Shown: positions 8,360 to 17,295 of the stretch, piece by piece
How positions within the stretch are numbered: the stretch's first letter is position 1
How the letters are laid out: each line of letters starts with the position of its first letter
DNA from: an uncultured Anaeroplasmataceae bacterium
GTDB taxonomy: Bacteria > Bacillota_I > Bacilli_A > Acholeplasmatales > Anaeroplasmataceae
Assembly: GCA_910584005.1 (NCBI GenBank)
Contig: CAJTXR010000002.1
Span: forward strand, 107,681 to 171,680
DNA length: 64,000 nt
Reading direction: 5' to 3'
Made by a program: the position numbers and the translations under genes
The notes under the pieces: model-generated
The model's database searches: none
What the model was told of the DNA's origin: nothing
What the model saw: only the letters and a program-made list of their open reading frames with translations

Positions 8360-8791
8360 ATGAAGAAAAACATAATAATAATTATAGGTATTATACAGTG
8401 TGTATTAGGTGCATTATTTTTTACCTCATGTGAGGAAGATGAGTTAACACAGATGGCAAGATTATATAAAGATGAAAGTGGCCAAGATTATATCAAGCAT
8501 GATCATTTCTCGCTAGGAGAATATGATAAATGTAAGGTTGTTCTGTTTCATAAAAAACACGAAAAAAATCTTTTATGGACTGACGTTGGGTATATTAAAT
8601 TAGGAAACAATATTGTGTTATTACCCTGTGGTTTAGTCGATTATGCAGTATATAATGAAAAAGTGCAGGAAATAAAAGATTTAGAAGAGGCATATGACTT
8701 GGTCTGGATTAATGATGATGAATTAGAATTAATAATAGAAGAAAGTGTAAAGAAAATTAAGGAAATAAACAGTGAATATGGTTGTTGTTAA
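8360..8791 (+). CDS. Putative lipoprotein of unknown function
   Basis: A 143-residue protein with a charged N-terminus, a hydrophobic stretch IIIIIGIIQCVLGALFF and a Cys at about residue 24 in a weak lipobox (FTSC), followed by an acidic domain. That pattern suggests a lipoprotein anchored outside the membrane. AAGAGG precedes ATG 8360. I do not recognise the domain. It may belong with the remnant just upstream, as both look like surface proteins. Confidence 0.5.
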   Translation: MKKNIIIIIGIIQCVLGALFFTSCEEDELTQMARLYKDESGQDYIKHDHFSLGEYDKCKVVLFHKKHEKNLLWTDVGYIKLGNNIVLLPCGLVDYAVYNEKVQEIKDLEEAYDLVWINDDELELIIEESVKKIKEINSEYGCC

Positions 8792-8856
8792 GATATGTTC
8801 TAATTATTTTATTTGTGTTATAGCATAAATTAATTTTTAAAAATCAGGAGGAAAAT

Positions 8857-9615
8857 ATGGAACGTTTAAAAGGAAAAACTGCAATTATTACAGGTGGAAA
8901 TTCAGGTGTTGGAGAAGCAACTGCTATTTTGTTTGCCAAAGAGGGAGCAAATGTCGTTATCAGTGCTCGTAGAAAGGCTGCATTAGATGAGGTGGCAGAA
9001 AAGATTAGAGCAATAGGTGGAAAGGTGCTTGCAGTTCCTACAGATATTGCAAAGGATGAGGATTGTAAAAATCTTGCTGATGCTGCAATTAAGGAATTTG
9101 GACAAATTGATATATTAGTTAACAATGCAGGTGTATTAGATACTGGACTTGCTCCAATTGATAAATTTAATGATGATGAATTACAAAGAGTTTTATCTGT
9201 AAACCAAGTAGGGACAATGCAATGCATTCGAGCTGTGATTCCTCACATGAAGTCAGGTGCATCTATTGTTAATGTTGCTTCTGTTGCCGGATACAATGGT
9301 GGAGGCGGAGCTGCATATGTTTCAACAAAGGCTGCTCTTATTGGACTTACAAAGCATACAGCACTTATGTTGGCTGATCAGTATATTCGTTGTAATGTTA
9401 TATGTCCAGGTACAATTGTAACTCCTATGACCATGAATATGAAACCAGCAGATTTAGATATGCGAATGATGGGGGCAATGCGTAAGCATGCGGATTTAAA
9501 TCTTAAGCCTTGTATGGCAGAAGATGTTGCAAATGTAATTACTTTTTTTGCTTCGGATGAATCTAAAGCACTTACTGGTCAGGTTGTGGTAAGTGATTTT
9601 GGGGCATCTTTATAA
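8857..9615 (+). CDS. Short-chain dehydrogenase/reductase (SDR)
   Basis: A classical 252-residue SDR with the cofactor motif TGGNSGVGEA near residue 12, NNAG near residue 88, and the catalytic Ser and YxxxK (NVASVAGYN...YVSTKAA). The substrate cannot be told from sequence; SDRs of this type reduce ketones, sugars, steroids or acyl-ACPs. CAGGAGG lies ahead of ATG 8857. It stands alone and converges on a second SDR, sharing a bidirectional terminator with it. Confidence 0.85.
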   Translation: MERLKGKTAIITGGNSGVGEATAILFAKEGANVVISARRKAALDEVAEKIRAIGGKVLAVPTDIAKDEDCKNLADAAIKEFGQIDILVNNAGVLDTGLAPIDKFNDDELQRVLSVNQVGTMQCIRAVIPHMKSGASIVNVASVAGYNGGGGAAYVSTKAALIGLTKHTALMLADQYIRCNVICPGTIVTPMTMNMKPADLDMRMMGAMRKHADLNLKPCMAEDVANVITFFASDESKALTGQVVVSDFGASL

Positions 9616-9709
9616 AAAATTAATTGAAATATAATTCAGAAATTTAAAACTTCTTTTTTGAAAGCCTTTTTGATTATTATCACGAAATGGAGAAGTTCAC
9701 ATAAAAACT

Positions 9710-9750
9710 AAGAAGCCAGTTCATTTGATAATTGAACTGGCTTCTTTTTT
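9710..9750 (+). terminator. Bidirectional terminator between the two SDR genes
   Basis: A perfect 14-bp stem AAGAAGCCAGTTCA / TGAACTGGCTTCTT with a 9-nt loop. A T-tract follows on the + strand and an A-rich flank gives U-rich RNA on the - strand, so it can end both convergent genes. Confidence 0.85.
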
Positions 9751-9782
9751 AATCAAAAGTTCTTTAATTTTTTTAATCTTTT

Positions 9783-10586
9783 TTATGGGCGTAATCCCAT
9801 TCCACCTTCAAGTGTAAGGGTTTCTCCAGACATATATTTAAAATCAGGAGAAGCAAGCTGTACACATACTCTACCAATTTCTAATTCAGAGTTTCCATAG
9901 TGTCCCATTGGTGGCATATGAACATTTGCTGCAAAGGCTTCAGGATTATAATCTTTCCATTGCTCTAATTGAGAAGTCCATGCAAGTGGACAAATTACGT
10001 TTACATTAATTCCATCTTTTCCCCATTCTGTTGCTGCAACACGGCTTAGCCCACGAATCCCTTCTTTAGCTGCTGCATAGGCACATTGACCATAATTTCC
10101 AAATAAACCAGCACCAGAAGCAAAATTGATTACAGACCCTTTTGTTTCGCATAAATAAGGGTAGCATGCTTTCATATAATAAAAAGCAGAATATAGCCCT
10201 GAATATAAAGCAAGATTGAATTGATCTGTAGTATGATCTGCTAAAGTAACTCCTGAAGCAGAGGCTTGAGCATTATTAATTAAAACATCAATTCTTCCAA
10301 ATGTTTTTATTGTTAAATCAACTACTTTTTTCACTGTTTCTTCATTATCTGCTCCAGCATTAATATCAGCCACAACAGGTAAAACTTTAATTTGATATAA
10401 TCGTTCTAATTCCTCTTTGGCTTCTAATAATTTTTGTTCATTTCGACCTGTAATTACAAGGTTTGCTCCCTCTTTGGCATATGCAATTGCAATTCCATAA
10501 CCAATAGAACCAGCACTTCCATCTTTTAATGATTTTGCTTTACCACCGCCAGTAATAATAGCTGTTTTTCCTTTTAAAAATCCCAT
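9783..10586 (-). CDS. Short-chain dehydrogenase/reductase (SDR)
   Basis: A 267-residue SDR with an N-terminal TGGGKAKSL insertion before GSIGYGIAIAYA, NNAQ in place of NNAG near residue 108, and catalytic FASGAGLFGN...CAYAAAKEG. The C-terminus SGETLTLEGGMGLRP is typical of the family. The start ATG at 10586 follows GGAGCA on the reverse strand. It is not closely similar to the SDR it faces and probably has another substrate, which is unknown. Confidence 0.85.
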   Translation of the reverse strand: MGFLKGKTAIITGGGKAKSLKDGSAGSIGYGIAIAYAKEGANLVITGRNEQKLLEAKEELERLYQIKVLPVVADINAGADNEETVKKVVDLTIKTFGRIDVLINNAQASASGVTLADHTTDQFNLALYSGLYSAFYYMKACYPYLCETKGSVINFASGAGLFGNYGQCAYAAAKEGIRGLSRVAATEWGKDGINVNVICPLAWTSQLEQWKDYNPEAFAANVHMPPMGHYGNSELEIGRVCVQLASPDFKYMSGETLTLEGGMGLRP

Positions 10587-10682
10587 TTTGATTTGCTCCT
10601 TTTTTGAATTTTTCTTATTATATTTTACTGCAAAGTGAAAAAAGTGTCAATGAAATTTAAGGTTATAAAATACAGTCATTTA

Positions 10683-10711
10683 TTGACTTGAAATTAAAAC
10701 AAGGCTATAAT
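10683..10711 (+). promoter_or_regulatory. Promoter of nfnAB
   Basis: TTGACT at 10683-10688, 17 bp, TATAAT at 10706-10711. An AAGGAG ribosome site sits at 10738-10743 ahead of ATG 10751. Confidence 0.8.
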
Positions 10712-10750
10712 AATGGTTGTAAAATATGATAAATTATAAGGAGTTAGAGT

Positions 10751-11611
10751 ATGAATAGAATTGTAAAGAAAAAAGAATTGAATTCTACTGTAACAATGAT
10801 GGATATTGAAGCTCCATTGGTTGCAAAAAAGGCTGAAGCGGGTCAGTTTATTATTTTGCGAGTGGATAACGATGGGGAACGAATCCCTTTGACTGTTGCT
10901 GGGTATGATCGTGTAAAGGGAACTGTAAAAATAATTTTTCAAATTGTTGGTGCAACTACTATGCGTTTGAATATGAAAAATGAAGGAGATTTCATTGAGG
11001 ATTTTGTTGGTCCTTTAGGATGTCCTTCTAAAACGGATGGAATTAAAAAGGTTTGTATTGTTGGTGGTGGTGTTGGATGTGCAATTGCTTTACCTCTTGC
11101 CCAAAAATTTCATGAATTAGGTGCTGAGGTACATTCTATTATCGGTTTTAGAAATAAAGACATTGTAATATTAGAAAGTGAGTTTAAAGCATGTTCTAAT
11201 CAGTTAACGGTTATGACAGATGATGGCTCTTATGGTAGAAAAGGAGTAGTTACACTCCCTTTAAAAGAGGCTCTTGAACAAGGGGAGAAATATGATGAAG
11301 TTATCACTATTGGACCTTTAATTATGATGAAATATGTAGTTGCGACTACAAAACCATTTAATATTCCCACAACAGTTTCTATGAACCCAATAATGATTGA
11401 TGGAACGGGTATGTGTGGTGGATGTAGACTTACTTTACATCAAGATGGAAAAGATGTAACAAAATTTGCTTGTGTAGATGGTCCTGATTTTAACGGATAT
11501 GAAGTGGATTTTGATGAAGCAATATCTAGATCTAGCATGTATCAAGAATTTGAAAAAAAAGAAAGAGAGCATTACTGCAATCTTTTTAAAGAAGATGGAG
11601 GCAGAATATGA
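10751..11611 (+). CDS. nfnA: NADH-dependent ferredoxin:NADP+ oxidoreductase, subunit A (SudB-like)
   Basis: A 286-residue flavoprotein of the ferredoxin-NADP reductase/dihydroorotate dehydrogenase electron-transfer family. It has an FAD region (GQFIILRV), an NAD-binding VGGGVGCAIALPLA near residue 103, and a C-terminal [2Fe-2S] cluster region DGTGMCGGCRLT with a further Cys in KFACVDGP. Together with the next gene it forms the flavin-based electron-bifurcating transhydrogenase NfnAB of anaerobes, or the closely related sulfide dehydrogenase SudAB. The reading frames overlap by 4 nt. Confidence 0.88.
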   Translation: MNRIVKKKELNSTVTMMDIEAPLVAKKAEAGQFIILRVDNDGERIPLTVAGYDRVKGTVKIIFQIVGATTMRLNMKNEGDFIEDFVGPLGCPSKTDGIKKVCIVGGGVGCAIALPLAQKFHELGAEVHSIIGFRNKDIVILESEFKACSNQLTVMTDDGSYGRKGVVTLPLKEALEQGEKYDEVITIGPLIMMKYVVATTKPFNIPTTVSMNPIMIDGTGMCGGCRLTLHQDGKDVTKFACVDGPDFNGYEVDFDEAISRSSMYQEFEKKEREHYCNLFKEDGGRI

Positions 11612-12990
11612 GTATAAATCCCAAAAAGCATGAAATGCCAACTCAAGATGCGAAAATACGGGCAACAAATTTTAAAGAAGTAGCTTTAGGATATACTAAA
11701 GAAATTGCTGTTGCTGAAGCAGAGCGTTGTTTAAATTGTAAGAATATGCCTTGTGTGAATGGTTGTCCTGTAAATATCAATATACCTAAGTTTATTCAAC
11801 TTATTAAAAAACACAATTTTGAGGGGGCTTATCAAACGATTTCTCAAGATTCATCCTTGCCTGCTGTCTGTGGCAGAGTTTGTCCACAAGAAACTCAGTG
11901 TGAAAGTAAATGTACTTTGGGAATCCGATTTGAACCTGTAGCTATTGGTAGATTAGAACGTTTTGTTGCCGATTGGCATAATCAAAATCAAACTGAAAAG
12001 CAAGAGTTGCCTTCAAAGAATGGGCATAGAGTTGCAGTAGTAGGCTCAGGTCCATCAGGACTTACTTGTGCAGGAGATTTGGCAAAAAAAGGGTATTCTG
12101 TAACTATTTTTGAGGCTCTTCATACTGCTGGAGGTGTTTTAGTTTATGGGATTCCAGAATTTAGACTGCCAAAAACGATAGTTGCAAAAGAGGTTGAAGC
12201 CTTAAAAGAATTGGGGGTCCAAATTCAAACAAATGTAGTGATTGGGAAAACATTAACGATTGATGAATTATTTGAAGAAGGATATGAAGCTATATTTATA
12301 GGTTCAGGAGCAGGGCTTCCAAAATTTATGAATATTAAAGGGGAATCTCTTAAGGGCGTTTTGTCTGCAAATGAATTTTTAACACGTGTTAATTTGATGA
12401 AAGCCTACCAAAACGGGAGTGCAACACCAGTTCAGAATGCCAAACATGTTGTTGTTGTAGGTGGTGGAAATGTCGCTATGGATGCTGCTCGTTGTGCAAA
12501 GCGTTTAGGAGCAGAAGTTACGATTGTTTATCGTAGAACTGAAAAAGAACTTCCTGCTAGAAAAGAAGAAGTTGAACATGCAAAAGAAGAAGGAATTCAA
12601 TTTCGGTTTTTAACGAATCCAACTGAATTATTTGGAGATGATAATGGGTTTGTTTGTCAAATGAATTGTCAAAGAATGGAATTATCTACTCCAGATGCTT
12701 CTGGAAGAGCTCGTCCAGTTCCAGTTGAAAATAGTGATTTTACAATTGATACAGATTGTGTAATTATGTCCCTTGGGACATCTCCTAACCCTTTAATTCG
12801 GAATACAACTTCTGGATTAAATGTAGAAAAATGGGGTGGAATTATTGTGGATGAAGATGGTCTAACATCCAGAAAGGGTGTTTATGCAGGTGGAGATGCG
12901 GTTACAGGAGCAGCAACTGTAATTTTGGCTATGGGAGCTGGCAAAACTGCTGCAGCTTCAATTGATGAATACTTAAGAAAAAAAGACTAA
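11608..12990 (+). CDS. nfnB: NfnB / glutamate synthase small-subunit-like oxidoreductase
   Basis: A 460-residue protein of the GltD/NfnB family. The N-terminal part carries the [4Fe-4S] Cys motifs CLNCKNMPCVNGCP and CGRVCPQETQCESKC. Two nucleotide-binding folds follow: FAD site VAVVGSGPSGLTCAG near residue 142 and NADPH site VVVVGGGNVAMDAARCA near residue 285, then YAGGDAVTG near the end. With NfnA it links ferredoxin, NADH and NADPH pools. No glutamate synthase large subunit is nearby, which supports NfnB over GltD. Confidence 0.9.
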   Translation: MSINPKKHEMPTQDAKIRATNFKEVALGYTKEIAVAEAERCLNCKNMPCVNGCPVNINIPKFIQLIKKHNFEGAYQTISQDSSLPAVCGRVCPQETQCESKCTLGIRFEPVAIGRLERFVADWHNQNQTEKQELPSKNGHRVAVVGSGPSGLTCAGDLAKKGYSVTIFEALHTAGGVLVYGIPEFRLPKTIVAKEVEALKELGVQIQTNVVIGKTLTIDELFEEGYEAIFIGSGAGLPKFMNIKGESLKGVLSANEFLTRVNLMKAYQNGSATPVQNAKHVVVVGGGNVAMDAARCAKRLGAEVTIVYRRTEKELPARKEEVEHAKEEGIQFRFLTNPTELFGDDNGFVCQMNCQRMELSTPDASGRARPVPVENSDFTIDTDCVIMSLGTSPNPLIRNTTSGLNVEKWGGIIVDEDGLTSRKGVYAGGDAVTGAATVILAMGAGKTAAASIDEYLRKKD

Positions 12991-13017
12991 AATTTTAAAG
13001 ATTTTAGTCTTTTTTTA
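12981..13017 (+). terminator. Bidirectional terminator after nfnB
   Basis: A 13-bp stem AAAAGACTAAAAT / ATTTTAGTCTTTT followed by Ts; it includes the nfnB stop codon and also faces the end of the opposing exonuclease gene. Confidence 0.8.
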
Positions 13018-13860
13018 CCATATATTTGTTTCTTTTAAAGCGATTGTACTTGTCATTGTATCTTTTAATTTATAAATAAGAGATTCTAAAGATAGAGGTA
13101 AATCCTTTAAAATTTGAAATTGAATTAAAGCATAATTCTTTTTTAAAATATCTTTATGTTCAAGAATCTTTCTTTTTAACTTTTCATTTTCTATATAATT
13201 CGTTTTTTCAAATAATTCTTCTACTGTGGAAATTCCTCTAACGAGATAGGATGCAGTTTTAGGACCAATACCGTATACTCCTTTGATATTGTCAGCAGGA
13301 TCTCCAACTAAAGATTTAAAAAGTGAGTATTGATAAGGTTCAATATTAAGTTTTTTTAAAATAAAATCTTTATTTATAGGATAACTAGATTTTCCTCTAT
13401 ATCGGTAAAGCGTAACATTTGAATCAATCAAACTAAAAAAATCACTATCAAATGAGGATATAATAATTTCTATTTCTTTTTTATAATGATGAACATAGCT
13501 TGCGATAACATCATCTGCTTCAACATCCGTTGTTTCAATAAAAGGGATTGCCAAATGCTTTAACACCTGATATATGGAAGGTAACTGAGAAAATGGAGAA
13601 TCGGATTCCTGAACTAAAGAATAATCTATGCGATTGGCTTTATAATCTGAAGAAATGAGGGTTCTAGGATTTAAATTTTCTCCATCAAAAATTAACAAAA
13701 GATGTGTGGGATTTAACGTGTGTATCATTTTAAATAAAGCACCAATAAATCCTACTATACCTTGTATCTGTTTTCCATTTTTATTAATAATTCTTGTGGG
13801 CATTCCATAAAACATTTGAAATAAAAGATTATGACCATCAATGATAAGCAAACGATTCAT
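13015..13860 (-). CDS. 5'-3' exonuclease, PolI N-terminal-domain type
   Basis: A 281-residue stand-alone flap/5' nuclease like the N-terminal domain of DNA polymerase I. Motifs in order: LLIIDGHNLLFQMF (metal Asp), LLIFDGENLNPR, EADDVIASYV, SFDSDFFSLID, and the helix-hairpin-helix VGDPADNIKGVYGIGPKTA. It would remove RNA primers or process flaps. I chose ATG at 13860 because TAGGAG precedes it on the reverse strand; the frame upstream lacks one. It lies 1 nt after the esterase gene in the same operon. Confidence 0.88.
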   Translation of the reverse strand: MNRLLIIDGHNLLFQMFYGMPTRIINKNGKQIQGIVGFIGALFKMIHTLNPTHLLLIFDGENLNPRTLISSDYKANRIDYSLVQESDSPFSQLPSIYQVLKHLAIPFIETTDVEADDVIASYVHHYKKEIEIIISSFDSDFFSLIDSNVTLYRYRGKSSYPINKDFILKKLNIEPYQYSLFKSLVGDPADNIKGVYGIGPKTASYLVRGISTVEELFEKTNYIENEKLKRKILEHKDILKKNYALIQFQILKDLPLSLESLIYKLKDTMTSTIALKETNIW

Positions 13861-13861
13861 A

Positions 13862-14647
13862 TTAACTCCTATAAATAATATTATCAAAGTAAAGAAAACT
13901 TAAAAAGTCTAATAGTTGTTTTTCCCAAGTGGCTTCACAGTGAACTCCAGATTCACTGACGACAAGTCGAACCTGATTGGTAAATTGTTTGATAAAGTGG
14001 TATAATTCTAAACTTGTATTATAATATAGTTTTTGATCATAAGATCCATCTGAGGATTCTTGTTTGCCAACATATAAAAATATTTTTACTTCAGGTTTCA
14101 TATTTTGTTTAATAAATGAATTGAATTCTTTTTTACAAAGGAAAGAAGCAGTTGAAAAGGCTCCAACTCCTGCAAATACATCATATTTATATCCTAAATA
14201 AAGGGCAGTGATTGCAGCCAAGGAAGATCCATAAATAAACCTTTTTTGGCTTGTTTTATACTTTTTTTCAATGTAAGGAATAATGGACTCTACAACATCA
14301 TCACAAAAATTATGACAAATTTGGATTTCTTGGTTTTTCCATTCTTCATTGGCTGCATGGGTTATCCGAAATGGAGTGTATTCATTGATTCTACCCATAT
14401 CAGATTCGGCATTATAAATCGCGATTCCAATAATTTTACGATTGGTTATAGAAGCTGTGTAGCCTAAATATTTTGTTGCTCTTATTGCTCTATGAAATGC
14501 TGCATGAGAGTCTTTAAATGCATTTTGTCCATCCAAAAAGTATAGGGTGTCAAATTGAGTATTCTCATCGTAATAACGAGGTAGTGATATTTCTATTTTA
14601 ACTTCTCGTTTTGTTTTAGGTAAATAAATTTTCACATATTCAATCAT
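13862..14647 (-). CDS. Alpha/beta-hydrolase esterase (Esterase D/Fes-like)
   Basis: A 261-residue hydrolase with the features of the putative-esterase family: YFLDGQNAF near residue 35, nucleophile elbow YGSSLAAITALYLG near residue 145 and a late His in SGVHCEATWEKQLLDFL. It is predicted cytoplasmic, as no signal peptide is present. The substrate is unknown. AGGAGATG precedes the chosen ATG (14647); the longer frame from 14698 has no RBS. It is the first gene of a two-gene reverse-strand operon with the exonuclease. Confidence 0.75.
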   Translation of the reverse strand: MIEYVKIYLPKTKREVKIEISLPRYYDENTQFDTLYFLDGQNAFKDSHAAFHRAIRATKYLGYTASITNRKIIGIAIYNAESDMGRINEYTPFRITHAANEEWKNQEIQICHNFCDDVVESIIPYIEKKYKTSQKRFIYGSSLAAITALYLGYKYDVFAGVGAFSTASFLCKKEFNSFIKQNMKPEVKIFLYVGKQESSDGSYDQKLYYNTSLELYHFIKQFTNQVRLVVSESGVHCEATWEKQLLDFLSFLYFDNIIYRS

Positions 14648-14760
14648 CGCTTTACATCTCCTATTTTTAATTATATATGATGTAGAAAAAAAATGCACTG
14701 CTTTTTTTTACAAAGAGAGCAAATTTATACCATTTTGTCATAGTTTTTAAAAAATAAATA

Positions 14761-14769
14761 TGGTATAAT
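14761..14769 (+). promoter_or_regulatory. Extended -10 promoter for the DUF1538/PII operon
   Basis: TGGTATAAT is an extended -10 element (TGnTATAAT) about 24 nt before the first start codon; no good -35 is seen at the usual distance. Confidence 0.5.
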
Positions 14770-14792
14770 TTAAAAAATGAGGAGTGAGTTCT

Positions 14793-15314
14793 ATGGTAGA
14801 AGCTGTAGTTTATAGTTCTAGGTGTGGGCATTCTTACCGATATGCTTGTGCTCTTGCTGAAAAATTAAATGTGCCTTTGCTGAAAATTGCTCAGGCAAAA
14901 AGGAAATTAAAAAAAGGAACAAACATTCTCTTTATTAGTTGGGTAAAAGAGGATATCATTGTTGGGTATAATAAACTTTCTAAGTTTCACATTGATGTAG
15001 TATGTGCGGTTGGAATATTGCCAAAAAGTGAAGATGTTTATGCGAGATTAAAAGTGAAGAATATTCTTTATTCTAAATTATTTTATCTTCGAGGTGGTAT
15101 TGATAAATCTAAATTAGGATTGAGATATAGATTGGCTTTAAAAACAATTGAAAATCATTTGTCTTTCAAATTATTAGATAATGGGTTATCCAAGGCAGAA
15201 GCTAGTGCATTAGATGCCATATTGCATGATTTAAATTACACAGACATTGAAGATTTAGATGATATATTTACATATTTAAAAATTGATCAATCACAAGATA
15301 ATTTTGTTTCATAA
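14793..15314 (+). CDS. Flavodoxin-like domain protein
   Basis: A 173-residue protein whose N-terminus VVYSSRCGHSYRYACALAEKL resembles the phosphate-binding strand-loop-helix of flavodoxins, with a beta strand NILFISWV and VDVVCAVGIL later, then a helical C-terminal half without clear family. FMN binding is inferred, not shown. ATG 14793 has GAGGAG upstream; the GTG at 14784 overlaps that site and is less likely. It leads an operon with a DUF1538 membrane protein and two PII-like proteins, so it may be a redox partner or sensor for them. Confidence 0.6.
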   Translation: MVEAVVYSSRCGHSYRYACALAEKLNVPLLKIAQAKRKLKKGTNILFISWVKEDIIVGYNKLSKFHIDVVCAVGILPKSEDVYARLKVKNILYSKLFYLRGGIDKSKLGLRYRLALKTIENHLSFKLLDNGLSKAEASALDAILHDLNYTDIEDLDDIFTYLKIDQSQDNFVS

Positions 15315-15326
15315 GGGGAGGGTAAA

Positions 15327-16856
15327 ATGCTTACATTGTTGTGGACAAAAATTAAAGAGGCCTTGATTTCAGTTTTACCTGTAACATGTATTGTTATAAT
15401 TTTGCATTTTACGCCTCTAATTAAACTAAGTAACTATGAATTAATTGTATTCATTGTTGCTGCAATTTTATTGATATTAGGAATTGGTCTTTTCAATATG
15501 GGAGCCGATTTGGCTATGCAGCCGATGGGAGAAAAGGTCGGGTCTTCTTTAATGAAAAGTAAAAAGGTTAAAATCATTGTTTTGGTTTGCTTTATTATGG
15601 GAGTCTTAATTACGATTGCAGAACCAGACTTATCGGTTTTAGCTTCACAGGTCCAGGATGTGATTGAACCATGGATTTTAATGATGTTTGTTGGACTTGG
15701 CGTTGGTTTGTTTTTAGTATTAGCAGTTTTAAAGATAATTTTTAAAAAAGATTTATCCATGTTGCTTATGTTTTTTTATATGCTTATGTTTGCATTTACA
15801 GGATTAGTAATTTTAAGTGGAAATGGAAGATTTTTAAGTTTGGCATTTGATTCTGGAGGTGTTACTACAGGACCAATTACAGTTCCTTTCATTATGGCGT
15901 TGGGCGTAGGTATTGCCGCAACCATAGGGGGAAGAAATTCAAAGGAAAATAGCTTTGGATTGATTGCTTTGTGTTCTATTGGACCTATTCTTGCAGTATT
16001 AATTTTAGGAATTACAATTCAAGGAGATATACCTTTTGAGGATCCAAAATATGTTGTTAGCGAGGATTTTTGGGGAACCTTCTTTAAAACGTTAGGTTCT
16101 GTTTCTAAGGAAGTTATTATCGCTTTAGTTTTGATTGTTGTTTTCTTTATGATTATAGAACTCATTTTTATAAAATTACCAAAGAAGAAATTAATTCAAA
16201 TTGGAATTGGTATTTTATATACTTTTATTGGATTAGTAATTTTTTTAACTGCAGTTACGATTGGTTTTTTACCTATTGGATATAAGATGGGAATGGAGAT
16301 TGCTACTCATCATCCTGCTTATATGATTGTCTTTGGTTTTATATTGGGATTCGTTGTTGTTATGGCAGAGCCTGCAGTACATGTTTTAAATAAACAAGTA
16401 GAAGAAATCACAAATGGTGGTGTTACAAAGCGTTCTATGCTTTTAGCATTGGCTATTGGTGTTGGTATTTCAATTGGGTTGTCTATGATTCGAATCGTAT
16501 TTGATTTTTCTATCTTATATTACATTATTCCAGGATATTTCATTTCTTTAGGGCTTTCCTTTTTTGTTCCTAGAATGTATACAGCAATTGCATTTGACTC
16601 TGGTGGAGTTGCTTCAGGACCATTGACTTCAAGTTTTATTTTACCTTTTGCGATTGGAGCTTGTATATCAATCTATGGGAGTGCAAATAAAGTTTTAAAT
16701 GATGCATTTGGAATTGTTGCAATGGTTGCTATGACTCCTTTAATTACGATTCAACTTTTAGGATTTAAGGATGTATTTGTGAAACGTGTGAAAGAAAAAG
16801 CAAGATTGAAAAAGATTATTGATGCTGATGATGAGCAAATTATTCATTTTATGTAG
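15327..16856 (+). CDS. DUF1538 integral membrane protein with internal duplication
   Basis: A 509-residue polytopic membrane protein. Two similar halves each carry a motif pattern of the DUF1538 family: LFNMGADLAMQPMGEKVG with ITIAEPDLSVLASQV and AFDSGGVTTGPITVPFIMALG in the first half, and VVMAEPAVHVLNKQVEEIT with AFDSGGVASGPLTSSFILPFA in the second. The repeated acidic/glycine motifs at equivalent places look like a transporter with inverted or tandem repeats. The substrate is unknown. It is followed directly by two PII-like genes, which implies control by a PII-type sensor, as with AmtB-GlnK. Confidence 0.88.
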   Translation: MLTLLWTKIKEALISVLPVTCIVIILHFTPLIKLSNYELIVFIVAAILLILGIGLFNMGADLAMQPMGEKVGSSLMKSKKVKIIVLVCFIMGVLITIAEPDLSVLASQVQDVIEPWILMMFVGLGVGLFLVLAVLKIIFKKDLSMLLMFFYMLMFAFTGLVILSGNGRFLSLAFDSGGVTTGPITVPFIMALGVGIAATIGGRNSKENSFGLIALCSIGPILAVLILGITIQGDIPFEDPKYVVSEDFWGTFFKTLGSVSKEVIIALVLIVVFFMIIELIFIKLPKKKLIQIGIGILYTFIGLVIFLTAVTIGFLPIGYKMGMEIATHHPAYMIVFGFILGFVVVMAEPAVHVLNKQVEEITNGGVTKRSMLLALAIGVGISIGLSMIRIVFDFSILYYIIPGYFISLGLSFFVPRMYTAIAFDSGGVASGPLTSSFILPFAIGACISIYGSANKVLNDAFGIVAMVAMTPLITIQLLGFKDVFVKRVKEKARLKKIIDADDEQIIHFM

Positions 16857-16862
16857 GTGAAG

Positions 16863-17294
16863 ATGATGACAGAAGAAAAAAACGGAAAAAGTAAAGAGCG
16901 AAGATTATCTCTACGTTCATCAAAAGAATCCTCTGGGCTTACAGCTCCTAAAAAATTAAAAATTCTTATGACAATTGTTGATCGTTCTAAAGTTGATTTT
17001 TATATGGATGTATTAGAAGGATATGAGGTGAATTTACAGGCAACAATCTTCGGTAAAGGAACTGCTCCTTCTGAGATGATGCAATATCTAGGATTGAGCC
17101 ATATGGGGAAAGCAGTTATTATTAGTGTTGTACAGGAAGAAAAAATAAAAGAAATTTTTGCTGCTTATGAAGATAAGTATTTTAAAACGAAAAATGGTAA
17201 GGGAATTGCTTTTACAATTCCGATATCCAGTGTTATTGGAGTTTTGATTTATCAATTCTTAAGTAATAATGTTGAAGGAAGAAGGACAGTATAA
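16863..17294 (+). CDS. PII-like nitrogen-regulatory-type protein, first copy
   Basis: A 143-residue protein. After a charged 30-residue extension (KNGKSKERRLSLRSSKESS) comes a GlnB-like fold: KILMTIVDRSKVDFYMDVLE, a T-loop region around GKGTAPSEMMQYLGL, and NGKGIAFTIPISSVIG, which takes the place of the ATP-binding B-loop. The match is to divergent PII-like proteins rather than GlnB itself; the uridylylated Tyr region is not conserved. The start is ATG 16863 (or 16866), after AGGTGA that overlaps the DUF1538 stop. It is probably a regulator of the upstream membrane protein. Confidence 0.75.
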   Translation: MMTEEKNGKSKERRLSLRSSKESSGLTAPKKLKILMTIVDRSKVDFYMDVLEGYEVNLQATIFGKGTAPSEMMQYLGLSHMGKAVIISVVQEEKIKEIFAAYEDKYFKTKNGKGIAFTIPISSVIGVLIYQFLSNNVEGRRTV

Positions 17295-17295
17295 T

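Noticed and set aside
11608-12990. Glutamate synthase small subunit (GltD) assignment
   Set aside because: No GltB is nearby and the partner is an NfnA/SudB-type flavoprotein, so NfnB/SudA is preferred.
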